Position numbers and translations under genes: made by a program. The notes beneath the pieces are model-generated. The model was given only the letters and a program-made list of their open reading frames with translations, ran no database searches and was not told the origin of the DNA. Below, one piece after another: positions 53,901 through 62,444 of a stretch of DNA of 64,000 bases (positions are counted from its first letter, which is position 1; every line of letters starts with the position of its first letter). Source of the stretch: Imperialibacter sp040222385 (GTDB taxonomy: Bacteria; Bacteroidota; Bacteroidia; Cytophagales; Cyclobacteriaceae); NCBI RefSeq assembly GCF_040222385.1, contig NZ_JAVKDF010000022.1:1-64000 (forward strand), in the 5' to 3' direction.

Positions 53901-54911
53901 ATGAAAGTTACATACCACCCTGTCAAAATGCCCCTGAGGCATACTTTTACCATTGCCCATGGCTCCACAAGTGTGCAGGAGTCTTTTATTGTTGAGCTGA
54001 GCCGAAACGGGAAAAGCGGCTTTGGAGAAGCCACCGCTAATCCATACTACGGTGTAACCGTTCCCAAAATGACCGAACAGGTGGAGAGTGTGCGAGCCAT
54101 CATTGAGTCGGGAAACTGGGACACCCCGGAGGCATTTCACAAGGCCATGCTGGCGACAGGCAAGCTGAAAGCCTTCACCCTTTGCGCCCTCGACCTCGCT
54201 TTCAACGATCTTTATGGAAAGCTACAGGGAAAGCCGCTTTACAAGATCTGGGGACTGGATGGGAGCAAGGGGCCTATTTCCAATTACACCATTGGCATTG
54301 ATACGGTGGAAAACATGGTAGCCAAAATGAAGGAGGTTCCCTGGCCACTGTACAAAATCAAATTAGGCACTAAAGAAGATATCCGGATCATTGAGGAGCT
54401 CCGGAAGCAAACGGATGCGGTTTTTAGGGTGGATGCCAATTGTGCCTGGGGAGTGGACGAAACTATTGCTAACAGCAAAGCGCTTAAAAACCTCAATGTG
54501 CAGTTCATAGAACAACCTTTGAAGGCAGATGATTTGGGTGGTATGAAAAAGGTGTTTGCCGAAAGTGCGTTGCCCGTTATTGCCGATGAAAGCTGTCAGG
54601 TGGAGTCAGAGGTTGACAAGTGCTTTAATCATTTTCATGGTATCAACATCAAGCTGACGAAATGCGGTGGGCTAACACCAGCCAGAAGAATGATTGCCAG
54701 GGCACGTGCACTGAACATGAGCGTGATGATGGGCTGCATGACAGAGTCTTCTGTCGGTATTTCTGCCATAGCCCAGGTTGTTCCCTTGCTCGACTATGTA
54801 GATATGGACGGTGCATTGCTGCTGGCAGAAGACCCGGCCAATGGCGTGCAGGTGACCACAAGCGGGCTGATTTTCCCCAATGAAAATGGCACCGGTGCCA
54901 GCCTTAAGTAG
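53901..54911 (+). CDS. Dipeptide epimerase (L-Ala-D/L-Glu epimerase, enolase superfamily)
   Basis: This enzyme converts L-Ala-D-Glu from recycled murein to L-Ala-L-Glu so it can be degraded. The 336-residue protein has the epimerase base pair Lys152-x-Lys154 (KIK) and Lys251. The metal ligands are Asp178, Glu204 and Asp229. No signal peptide, so cytosolic. It lies 5 bases after the LD-carboxypeptidase gene, exactly the context expected for murein-peptide use. Confidence 0.93.
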   Translation: MKVTYHPVKMPLRHTFTIAHGSTSVQESFIVELSRNGKSGFGEATANPYYGVTVPKMTEQVESVRAIIESGNWDTPEAFHKAMLATGKLKAFTLCALDLAFNDLYGKLQGKPLYKIWGLDGSKGPISNYTIGIDTVENMVAKMKEVPWPLYKIKLGTKEDIRIIEELRKQTDAVFRVDANCAWGVDETIANSKALKNLNVQFIEQPLKADDLGGMKKVFAESALPVIADESCQVESEVDKCFNHFHGINIKLTKCGGLTPARRMIARARALNMSVMMGCMTESSVGISAIAQVVPLLDYVDMDGALLLAEDPANGVQVTTSGLIFPNENGTGASLK

Positions 54912-54917
54912 AAACGA

Positions 54918-55982
54918 ATGATGCGGTCAGAGGAATTTCCAGGAAGAACACTGCATGTCAATGGTAAAGAAATGCTTTACTTCAGCGGCACGTCTTACCT
55001 CGGTTTATCGGTGGATAAGGAATACCAGGAGTTGATTAAAGAGGGAGTAGATAAATACGGTGTGCATTTTTCCGGCTCCAGAAATGGCAACGTGCAGTAC
55101 AGTCTCTTCGAAGCAGCAGAGCGGCACATAGCCGACTGGTTGTCGACAGGTGATGCTGTAGTTACCTCGTCGGGTTTTGCCTCCGGGCAGCTCCTTATCA
55201 AGGTGCTGCAAGACATGGAATGGAGCATGGAGTATGCCCCTGGTTGCCACCCAGCTTTGTGGCGAAATTCAGACGACGCTACCAATGGTGACTTCATCAG
55301 TTGGTCAACAATGATCAGGGTGCAGCTGGAAGGAATGCTTCCTCGTCGGATGGTTTTGCTCTGCAATTCTACTGACCCGCTTTTCTGTAACCCTGTAAGT
55401 TTTGACTGGCTTACCGACATCTCCACGCTGCACGAAATACTGTTGGTGGTAGATGATTCGCACGGTATTGGACTGACCGGGGAAAATGGAGAAGGGGTGG
55501 TGTCGCAGCTTCGGAAGCTGCCGTCACATGTGCAGTGGGTGGTCACCTCATCGCTGGGCAAAGCGCCTGGTTTGGCGGCCGGTTTCATCGCTGGCTCTCA
55601 CAATCTCATCAAGAAAATCCGACAGTCTCCATGGTTCGTTGGAGCTGCTCCGTCGGCACCGGCATTTCTTCATGCGCTCTTGAAAGGGGGGGAGATAAGA
55701 GCCCGCCAACTCCAAAAGCTTCGCAAGTTTCAGATGCCATTCGGCAGCCATTCACTGGTGAAGAGGCATTTCAATTTTCAACCAGTGTTGCCTGTTTTCT
55801 TCTCAAAGAGCCAGCCACTTTACACTTACCTGCTGAGCAGAAATATTATCATTTCACATTTTCCATATCCTAAGCCAACCTCAAGCCCAATCAGCAGAAT
55901 AATTCTGCATGCAGCCCTTGAACCGGTGGATATTGGAAATTTACTGGAGGAGATCAAAACATTTTATGAGGACTTTCAATAG
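54918..55982 (+). CDS. AONS-like PLP-dependent alpha-oxoamine synthase/aminotransferase, fold type I
   Basis: The 354-residue protein resembles 8-amino-7-oxononanoate synthase (BioF/KBL family): SGTSYLGL, SGSRNGNVQYSLFEAAE, DDSHGIGLTGENGEG (Asp179/180, His182), and the PLP lysine Lys215 in SLGKAPGLAAG. It is about 30 residues shorter than BioF. The operon with LD-carboxypeptidase and dipeptide epimerase, and no bio gene nearby, argues against biotin synthesis. An amino-acid substrate linked to murein turnover is possible (inference). Tandem ATG codons open the frame, so the start may be 54921. Confidence 0.82.
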   Translation: MMRSEEFPGRTLHVNGKEMLYFSGTSYLGLSVDKEYQELIKEGVDKYGVHFSGSRNGNVQYSLFEAAERHIADWLSTGDAVVTSSGFASGQLLIKVLQDMEWSMEYAPGCHPALWRNSDDATNGDFISWSTMIRVQLEGMLPRRMVLLCNSTDPLFCNPVSFDWLTDISTLHEILLVVDDSHGIGLTGENGEGVVSQLRKLPSHVQWVVTSSLGKAPGLAAGFIAGSHNLIKKIRQSPWFVGAAPSAPAFLHALLKGGEIRARQLQKLRKFQMPFGSHSLVKRHFNFQPVLPVFFSKSQPLYTYLLSRNIIISHFPYPKPTSSPISRIILHAALEPVDIGNLLEEIKTFYEDFQ

Positions 55983-56111
55983 GCTGCTATCTTTGGAGCT
56001 TCCTGGGTGTTTTATGCACGAAAAGACCCATAGATGAAATCTATAAATATTTTATAAACATCTTTTAATCAATTGGTTAATTTCTATTAATTAAAGTAAA
56101 ATATAGCATCA

Positions 56112-57275
56112 ATGGCTGATATCACTTCTTTGCCCGGCAGCACCCAAAATATACCCACCCCCTTCTATTTCTATGACCTGGAACTTCTGAGAAAGTCACT
56201 GGATGAGGTAAAAAAACATGGGTTAAGCAAAGGCTATAAGGTCCACTATGCCATGAAGGCCAATGCGAATCCACGGATTCTTGAAGTCATAAAACAGTAC
56301 CATTTGGGTGCCGACGCCGTGAGTGCGAATGAAGTGAAGGCTGCGTTAGCCGCTGGCTTTCCGAAAGAAGAAATTGTGTTTGCCGGTGTGGGAAAATCGG
56401 ACGAGGAGATCATGGTGGGATTGCAGAATGATATCTTTTGCTTCAACTGCGAGTCGGCGCAGGAAGTAGAAGTCATCAATGAGCTGGCCGGTAGGATGGG
56501 TAAGAAGGCGAAGATAGCTTTGCGGATTAATCCTAATGTGGACGCCAAAACTCACCATTACATTACCACTGGAATGAAGGAGAATAAGTTTGGCTTGCCC
56601 CCGAAAGAGATCGATCAAGTGATCGACAAACTGCCGCAGCTAGCCAACATACAGTTAACCGGAATCCATTTTCATATTGGTTCTCAAGTGACGAGTTTGG
56701 AGAGCTATACACAACTTGCCCAGCGGGCCAACGACTTTAATGCTTACTTCAGAAGCAAGGGCATCGAGCTTCAGCATGTGAATGTCGGTGGTGGTTTGGG
56801 CATCGACTATGTCGACCCAAAAGGCAACCCTGTTCCTGACTTCAAAAGCTATTTCGAAGTATTCGAAAAGCACATGAAACTAGCGCCAGAACAGGAGCTG
56901 CACTTTGAATTGGGAAGGGCCATTGTGGGGCAGTGCGGCAGCCTCATCAGCAAGGTGCTGTACAACAAGGAAGGGGAGACGATAAAGTTCTTGATTATCG
57001 ACGCAGGCATGACAGAGCTCATCCGCCCGGCGCTGTATCAGGCGGAACACTTCATTGAGAACATTAGCTCCACAAGTGCCAGCAAAGAGACCTACGATGT
57101 TGTTGGCCCTATCTGCGAATCTTCAGATGCATTCCGCAGAGGTATTGAGCTGAAGCAAAGCAAAAGGGGGGACTTGCTGGCCATCCGTTCTGCTGGTGCT
57201 TATGGCGAAGTAATGATGAGCCGCTACAATTTGCGGGACAATGCAAAGACGTATTTTGATGTAGATTTCAAGTAA
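56112..57275 (+). CDS. lysA: Diaminopimelate decarboxylase
   Basis: This PLP enzyme of fold type III converts meso-diaminopimelate to L-lysine. The 387-residue protein has the PLP lysine Lys49 in YAMKANANP, the HFHIGSQ and GGGLGIDY phosphate-binding blocks, and the C-terminal CESSDAF motif with the active-site cysteine. It lies 129 bases after the murein-salvage genes, which would supply diaminopimelate, so the neighbourhood is consistent. It is convergent with the sulfatase gene with one base between their stops. Confidence 0.94.
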   Translation: MADITSLPGSTQNIPTPFYFYDLELLRKSLDEVKKHGLSKGYKVHYAMKANANPRILEVIKQYHLGADAVSANEVKAALAAGFPKEEIVFAGVGKSDEEIMVGLQNDIFCFNCESAQEVEVINELAGRMGKKAKIALRINPNVDAKTHHYITTGMKENKFGLPPKEIDQVIDKLPQLANIQLTGIHFHIGSQVTSLESYTQLAQRANDFNAYFRSKGIELQHVNVGGGLGIDYVDPKGNPVPDFKSYFEVFEKHMKLAPEQELHFELGRAIVGQCGSLISKVLYNKEGETIKFLIIDAGMTELIRPALYQAEHFIENISSTSASKETYDVVGPICESSDAFRRGIELKQSKRGDLLAIRSAGAYGEVMMSRYNLRDNAKTYFDVDFK

Positions 57276-57276
57276 A

Positions 57277-58719
57277 TCACTCGGGAGTCGCCACCCTACC
57301 AGGCTCCCGGTTCTCCGATCCCTCAACGCCTGTGAGACTATCTCCAAGTTTCGCTCTCATGCCATCCGCTAATTTGAGCAGCCTTTCTACGACTTCAGGG
57401 TTGGTGGTTGCCACATCGGTGGTTTCCTCCATATCTGTGTCGAGATTGTAGAGCTCTGGCTGAGTGACTTCTGTTTGCTCATAGTCGATAGGCAAACCGT
57501 CGTTGGTGCCTTCCCGACCAGCCAGTGTTCGGTAGGTATGGGGCAGATAAAGCTTCCACTCGCCACTTCTTACAGCCTGTAATTCATTCACTCTGTAATA
57601 GATGAAATATGCTTCGTGAGGTGACTGCTTCGAACTGCCTGTTATGACTGGCCACACATCCTTGCCATCGATTTTCTTTTCAGGCATTTTGCCTCCAGCC
57701 AGCTTAGCGATAGTAGGGAGCATATCGATGGTCATCATTGGCGTATTGATCAGGCTGCCTGCTGGTATTTGGCCGGGGTACCTCATGATGGCTGGCTCAC
57801 GAATGCCACCTTCCCAACTGGTGCCTTTGCCTTCTCTAAGTGGATAGGCAGATCCAGCATGGCCGCCGTAGGAAAGCCAGGGGCCGTTGTCCGATGTGAA
57901 GATTACTAGTGTGTTGTCGTCAAGTCCGTTTTCTTTCAAAGCAGCCAGTATTTGCCCTGCCGACCAGTCAATTTCCATGATCACATCGCCATAGAGCCCA
58001 CGTTCCGACTTTCCCTTGAATTTATCGGACACAAACAAAGGCACGTGAGGCTGTGGATGAGGGACGTACAGAAAGAACGGCTTGTCTTTGTTCCGCTTGA
58101 TAAAGTCGACGCTTCGTTCAGTGATTTGCGTAGTGAGCATCGTCTGATCCTCCAGCGTATCGATCACTGTTTCGTTTTCATACAACGGGAGAGGTGGAAA
58201 GTCGAAAACTGTTCCCTGCCATGGGTGGTTGGGCCACATGTCGCCCGAGTAGGGAATACCAAAGTATTCGTCGAAGCCCTGGCGGGTAGGCATAAATTCA
58301 GGCTCATCACCCAGGTGCCATTTGCCATAGATGGCTGTGGCGTAGCCTTCAGCTTTTAACACCTCCGCAAGCGTGGTTTCATCTGGGTTCAGGCCGATTT
58401 TAGATTCAGGCACTAATGCATTGTGGATATTGACACGGTTGGAGTAACACCCTGTAAGCAAAGCAGCTCTCGACGCAGAGCACACCGCCTGGGCCACATA
58501 GAAGTTAGTGAGCTGGGCAGCTTCTTTGGCCATTTGATCCAGGTTGGGCGTGGTAAAGCCTTTGGCACCAAATACGCCCACATCGTTGTATCCCTGGTCG
58601 TCGGTGAAGATGATAACAATATTTGGCTTGGCGGGAGCCTCTTGTTCCTCGGCCTGGGGTTTGGTCTGGCAAGCGCTGAGAAGCAATAAGCCAGCTGCGA
58701 ATAGGTAGGTGTTTTTCAA
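57277..58719 (-). CDS. Sulfatase (arylsulfatase family), lipoprotein
   Basis: The enzyme hydrolyses sulfate esters, most likely on sulfated glycans. I start it at the TTG whose complement lies at 58717-58719, giving 480 residues with lipobox LLSAC (lipid Cys17). A GTG two codons earlier is equally possible. The frame stays open to an ATG at 58863, but that would bury the signal peptide. The modified catalytic residue is Cys80 in CSASRAALLTG, which needs a formylglycine-generating enzyme not seen here. Metal ligands appear in FTDDQGYNDVG and FTSDNGPW. Residues near 130-330 form the usual core. Confidence 0.92.
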   Translation of the reverse strand: MKNTYLFAAGLLLLSACQTKPQAEEQEAPAKPNIVIIFTDDQGYNDVGVFGAKGFTTPNLDQMAKEAAQLTNFYVAQAVCSASRAALLTGCYSNRVNIHNALVPESKIGLNPDETTLAEVLKAEGYATAIYGKWHLGDEPEFMPTRQGFDEYFGIPYSGDMWPNHPWQGTVFDFPPLPLYENETVIDTLEDQTMLTTQITERSVDFIKRNKDKPFFLYVPHPQPHVPLFVSDKFKGKSERGLYGDVIMEIDWSAGQILAALKENGLDDNTLVIFTSDNGPWLSYGGHAGSAYPLREGKGTSWEGGIREPAIMRYPGQIPAGSLINTPMMTIDMLPTIAKLAGGKMPEKKIDGKDVWPVITGSSKQSPHEAYFIYYRVNELQAVRSGEWKLYLPHTYRTLAGREGTNDGLPIDYEQTEVTQPELYNLDTDMEETTDVATTNPEVVERLLKLADGMRAKLGDSLTGVEGSENREPGRVATPE

Positions 58720-58848
58720 TGCCACAACGAGAGTGTTTTTGGTTCGAAGTTTTTTCAACGAAGTCAAAGTAAAGAAAAATGGAAGAAGTTTACCCTGCTT
58801 TGTGACGGGCGATAATAGAAAAGGTCTGTCGGGGTACAAATCTCGGTT

Positions 58849-58890
58849 GGGATGTGGTGCCACCAGTTAGCACTGTGGGCACCACATCCC
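58849..58890. other. Long perfect hairpin between two minus-strand genes
   Basis: A 13-bp perfect stem pairs GGGATGTGGTGCC (58849-58861) with 58878-58890, with a 16-base loop. No T-run follows, so it is not a standard terminator. It lies directly downstream (minus strand) of the terminator at 58905-58933 and 130 bases ahead of the sulfatase start. Confidence 0.55.
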
Positions 58891-58904
58891 CGTTGAATAG
58901 TCAT

Positions 58905-58933
58905 TAAAAAAGGCCTGCCGGGGGACAGGCCTT
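58905..58933 (-). terminator. Rho-independent terminator of the MBL-fold gene
   Basis: An 8-bp stem (58910-58917 with 58926-58933, AAGGCCTG/CAGGCCTT) is followed on the minus strand by an unbroken run of T (the A-tract 58906-58911). It lies 34 bases beyond the stop of the gene at 58967. Confidence 0.8.
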
Positions 58934-58966
58934 GGTTGAGATCGCAAAACGAGAAAGGTTTTTCAA

Positions 58967-59719
58967 TTACTGAGCAGGGTACCACTGTCGCAATCTCACA
59001 TCCACTTTGCTGGCCCCTTTGTTTACCAGCTCTTTGAATTTATCTACATCATTGAGACCGCCCTGACCACGGTAATGGTAAGGATACACAATGCCCGGCT
59101 TGAAGTCGATCACAGCACTGGCTGCTGCATCCACATCCATGGTGTAGGGGAGGTTCATGCAGACAAACGCCACGTCGATGCCTTTCAGGTTGCGCATTTC
59201 AGGGATGTCGGAGGTGTCGCCCGATAGGTAGATATTCTTACCTCCGAAGTTGACAATATAGCCATTGCCTCTGCCTTTGGTATGACGAGAGTCGGCACTT
59301 TCCGGCAGGTTGTACATAGGGATAGCTTTGATATTGATGCCACTTTGATCTGTACTTTGGCCATTGCCAATGATCAACAACTGGCTTTTGTTCTTCTCAG
59401 CGATCTGGTCTGCCACAGCTTGGGGAACGACAATCTTAGCTTTGGATAGATCCAGCCCATCCAATGTCTCCTGGTTCAGGTGGTCGCCGTGTATATCCGT
59501 AATCAAAACAAGGTCAGGTGCAGGCATGCCTTTGAACAGGTCAGCCCCTCCGTATGGGTCAACGAACACGGTCAAGTTGTTCCATTGGAAGGCCACCGTG
59601 CCATGGGTAATAGGGGTGATGGTAAGGTCTCCTTTGCTTGTCTTGATTTTGTCGGACTGGCTAAATGCCAGAAACGGTACAAGCATCAGAGAGAAAGCGT
59701 AGGTGAATATCTTTTTCAT
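58967..59719 (-). CDS. Metal-dependent hydrolase, metallo-beta-lactamase fold (UPF0173-like), secreted
   Basis: A 250-residue exported protein with a signal peptide cleaved near residue 20 (LAFS-Q). The metal-binding motif His77-Gly-Asp79-His80 (DIHGDHLN) and later GDTSDIPEM and YPYHYRG match the UPF0173/UlaG-like branch. The usual first histidine of HxHxDH is replaced (DIHGDH), as is common there. The substrate is unknown. Preceded by a repeat array and followed by a strong terminator, so it is transcribed on its own. Confidence 0.88.
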   Translation of the reverse strand: MKKIFTYAFSLMLVPFLAFSQSDKIKTSKGDLTITPITHGTVAFQWNNLTVFVDPYGGADLFKGMPAPDLVLITDIHGDHLNQETLDGLDLSKAKIVVPQAVADQIAEKNKSQLLIIGNGQSTDQSGINIKAIPMYNLPESADSRHTKGRGNGYIVNFGGKNIYLSGDTSDIPEMRNLKGIDVAFVCMNLPYTMDVDAAASAVIDFKPGIVYPYHYRGQGGLNDVDKFKELVNKGASKVDVRLRQWYPAQ

Positions 59720-60186
59720 AGTTTTTAATTTTAGTAGTCCTTAAAACTGGTTGAAAGGGCTTTTGTTTTAACAAAAGTCCATAGTTAGTGGTAAAGTAAT
59801 TTTAGTGAGATAATGGGAGTTATCAAAGGAGAGTTTGATGGGAAACCAGTGTGTCATGGTTTTTGGTTGACAGTCGGAAATGTTTTTAAATGGTATTGAA
59901 TTTCATTTCTATCCTCAGCTTTTTGGGTATTGCCCTTATCCGTCTCATGTATTGCGCTTGTTCGTCTCATGTCTTGCTGTTATTCGTCTCGTGTTAAGCG
60001 CTTAACTGGGGGGCAGACAAGCGCTTAACAGGTACCGAGACAAAGGCTTAGCACAGAGGGAGACAAACGCTTAACACCTACTCACGTAAGCGCTTGTCTT
60101 TAATGGAGAGCTGATGTACCTGGCAAAACCCCTCTTCTAGCCCGTGGGAGTGGTTTTAACCCATCATGCCTTTCTCCAAATAGCCC
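59720..60186. other. Intergenic region, 467 bp
   Basis: No coding frame is plausible here. The region carries the mirror-symmetric repeat array at 59929-60100 (listed separately) and must hold the promoter of the minus-strand hydrolase gene at 58967-59719. I cannot place promoter boxes or a terminator for the GH3 gene with confidence. Confidence 0.5.
59929..60100. repeat. Mirror array of 22/23-bp imperfect repeats around a palindrome
   Basis: On the left, CGTCTC(A/G)TGT recurs at 59941, 59963 and 59985, an exact 22-base period, each after a TTGC-like half. A 14-bp perfect palindrome GTTAAGCGCTTAAC follows at 59993-60006. On the right, AGACAA starts at 60015, 60038 and 60061, a 23-base period, each with an (A)GCTTA-type core. 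A last inverted AAGCGCTTGTCT lies at about 60088-60099. The two halves are reverse complements, so the whole can fold as one large imperfect hairpin or present about seven copies of a binding site. Confidence 0.6.
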
Positions 60187-62271
60187 CTATTTCTTATAAG
60201 TCAAACCTTCATCATAGTTAAACAAGGCGTAGCCATCTCCTTCCAGGTAGCCCGGCACGTCCTCCAGGTTGTCCTCGACCGCTTCATCGGAAACGGGAGT
60301 GGAGAAGGGCATTTTACCTGCCGGGTTAAACTTGCCTGTGATCACATCCAGTAGAGCTTCTGGTGTGGTGCCAAAGGTTGCAAAAACACCGACTACGTTC
60401 CCCTTGTTGGTATCATTGTAGATTTCATCTACCACCCACGGATTCGTATAGTCAATTACCAAAATAGTAGGAACAGTGCTAACCACCTCCTTGATGTGGG
60501 CCACATCAATTCCTTTTTTTGAGAGTGAAATTGAAATGGGTGCCCCGTCTGAATTAAATACTGAGTTAGAAGGAATGATCCACTGGATAGCCAGGTCAGC
60601 TTCCGCAAGGGTTTTCACAAATTCCACTTCATGATTGCCGTTTGCTTCCATCATAAAGTTGGTCGAACCCTCTTCTTCTCCACGGCCTGGCGACTGTAGG
60701 GTTTCTACATATATCTTTGTGCCTGCTTTGATAGGAAGCATGTTTTTTTCGTTGCGAAGCATCACGATCGATTTTCTTAACGCCACCGCAGCCTTTTCTC
60801 TAAAGCGATCATTGCCTACTGTTGCCTCTGCTGCGGCTACATCTACATACGGGTTCTCAAATATCCCTAGCGTAAATTTCTCTTTTAGCAGCAGAAGTAC
60901 TGAGTTGTCGATCAAACTCATGTCTACCATGCCCTTATTGATGACTTCCAGCAGGTCGGCAGGATCAGAAACTCCAGAAATGATATTTGAACCGGCTTCC
61001 AAAGCCTTTTTATATCTCTCGTGTAATGTAAGATCTTCCACTCCCCACACCATGCGTGTGATTGGGCCGGTGTCGGTATTGATGATGCCGGAAAATCCCA
61101 TTTTCTCTCTTAACACACCTGTTATCACCGCTTTGTTGTACGAATAGCCTACTTCTTCAAATTCGGTACCCTTAGGCAGCGAATAATAAGGCATAATAGC
61201 TGAAGTGCCAGCATCTATGGCTGCCTGGAAGGGCAGGAGGTTGTCATAAAATCTGCCACCAGGGTATACTTGTTCTTTTCCCCAGTCAAAGTGAGAATCC
61301 TGGCCGCCTTTTCCTGATCCACCGCCCGGAAAATGCTTCATGGTCAGTGCGATGGAATTGGTATCCAACTTTGTTCCTTGAAATCCGATCACTATCTCTT
61401 TGATCACCTGTGCGACCCATTCAGGGTTTTCGCCGAAAGTACCATCGACCCTCGACCAGCGAGGCTCGGTGGACAAATCAGCCATATACATGTATCCCTT
61501 TCTAATCCCGGCTGCCAGCCATTCCTGGCGTGAGTCATTGGCAAATTCACGGATCAGGGCCAGGTCACGTGTTGCAGATAAGCCAAGCTCACCAGGCCAG
61601 GCAGTAAAAACGGAGGCGTTGAGTGCCGTGCCGACAGATGCATTGCTGGAAATATGATTACGGGGATTGGAAGTAATGATCGCCGGAATGCCCAGAGGCT
61701 CACTTTCGCAAAGCTCCTGAAGCTTATTGTTCCATTCAGCAATTACGCTTGCGCTTTCGTTGAGTCGCAGGATGAAATGCCGGTTGTGAAATTCTTTTAC
61801 CCTCTGCGTAGTACTGGTGGCTTCATTCATGGCGCCAATAAAATTGCCCCCACCAGCAGGACGATCATCTTTCACTTGTCCCTCGTCCAGGTCGCTCGCC
61901 TGGTATTGTCCCTCGGAAGTCTTGGCTTTTCGGCTTCCAAGCATGCTCAATGAGTTGATCGCCATAAAGCCCGCTTTTTCTTCCACAGACATTTTCGCAA
62001 GCAAATCCAGACTTCTTTCTTCAGGTGTCAATCGCCAGTCTTCGTATTTATCGAGTGTTCCGTTTTTGTTCAGGTCTTTGAACTGAAAGCCATCCACGTC
62101 TATCAATTGAGCTGATCGGGTGCCCAATGTTGGTTGGACAAAGCTGCTTTTCTCAGTACAGGAGGCTAATAGAAATGTGCCTAGTCCAAGCAGGGCCGAA
62201 GCTTTGATAGCTGCTGCTCCTACCTCGAACCTCTTTGAAGGCTTTTGGAATAAAGTGATAAATGACTTCAT
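60187..62271 (-). CDS. GH3 family beta-glycosidase, lipoprotein with EF-hand-like loop
   Basis: The 694-residue protein starts at the ATG of MKSFITLFQ (62269-62271), which gives a signal with lipobox LLASC; the frame runs on to 62352 but adds a non-signal leader. Residues about 65-76 form a perfect EF-hand calcium loop (DLNKNGTLDKYE). GH3 domains follow, with MKHFPGGG and a likely nucleophile Asp in INTDTGPI. Family enzymes release terminal sugars from beta-glucans, xylans or similar. It shares its strand with an AraC-type regulator just upstream, a likely control pair. Confidence 0.92.
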   Translation of the reverse strand: MKSFITLFQKPSKRFEVGAAAIKASALLGLGTFLLASCTEKSSFVQPTLGTRSAQLIDVDGFQFKDLNKNGTLDKYEDWRLTPEERSLDLLAKMSVEEKAGFMAINSLSMLGSRKAKTSEGQYQASDLDEGQVKDDRPAGGGNFIGAMNEATSTTQRVKEFHNRHFILRLNESASVIAEWNNKLQELCESEPLGIPAIITSNPRNHISSNASVGTALNASVFTAWPGELGLSATRDLALIREFANDSRQEWLAAGIRKGYMYMADLSTEPRWSRVDGTFGENPEWVAQVIKEIVIGFQGTKLDTNSIALTMKHFPGGGSGKGGQDSHFDWGKEQVYPGGRFYDNLLPFQAAIDAGTSAIMPYYSLPKGTEFEEVGYSYNKAVITGVLREKMGFSGIINTDTGPITRMVWGVEDLTLHERYKKALEAGSNIISGVSDPADLLEVINKGMVDMSLIDNSVLLLLKEKFTLGIFENPYVDVAAAEATVGNDRFREKAAVALRKSIVMLRNEKNMLPIKAGTKIYVETLQSPGRGEEEGSTNFMMEANGNHEVEFVKTLAEADLAIQWIIPSNSVFNSDGAPISISLSKKGIDVAHIKEVVSTVPTILVIDYTNPWVVDEIYNDTNKGNVVGVFATFGTTPEALLDVITGKFNPAGKMPFSTPVSDEAVEDNLEDVPGYLEGDGYALFNYDEGLTYKK

Positions 62272-62444
62272 AAATGCGAGTGGTGTTCGATGATAAGTTG
62301 AATATGATCTCGCCGCACTTGCGGAAGGAGACCAATCAAACCTATTCAACAAAAAGGCAGCAAGCGTACCAATGGATAAGTTGGTACTTGTAGTTGGTGA
62401 AGTACCTCACTTGATAGGAAAGCTTTATTAATTCACTGGTGGCG

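Noticed and set aside
54918..55982. Calling the PLP enzyme BioF
   Set aside because: It resembles the family but is shorter, and the operon concerns murein peptides with no biotin genes nearby, so a specific symbol is not supported.
59929..60100. CRISPR-like array
   Set aside because: Units are imperfect, change orientation at a central palindrome, and there is no distinct spacer between identical repeats. No cas genes are nearby.
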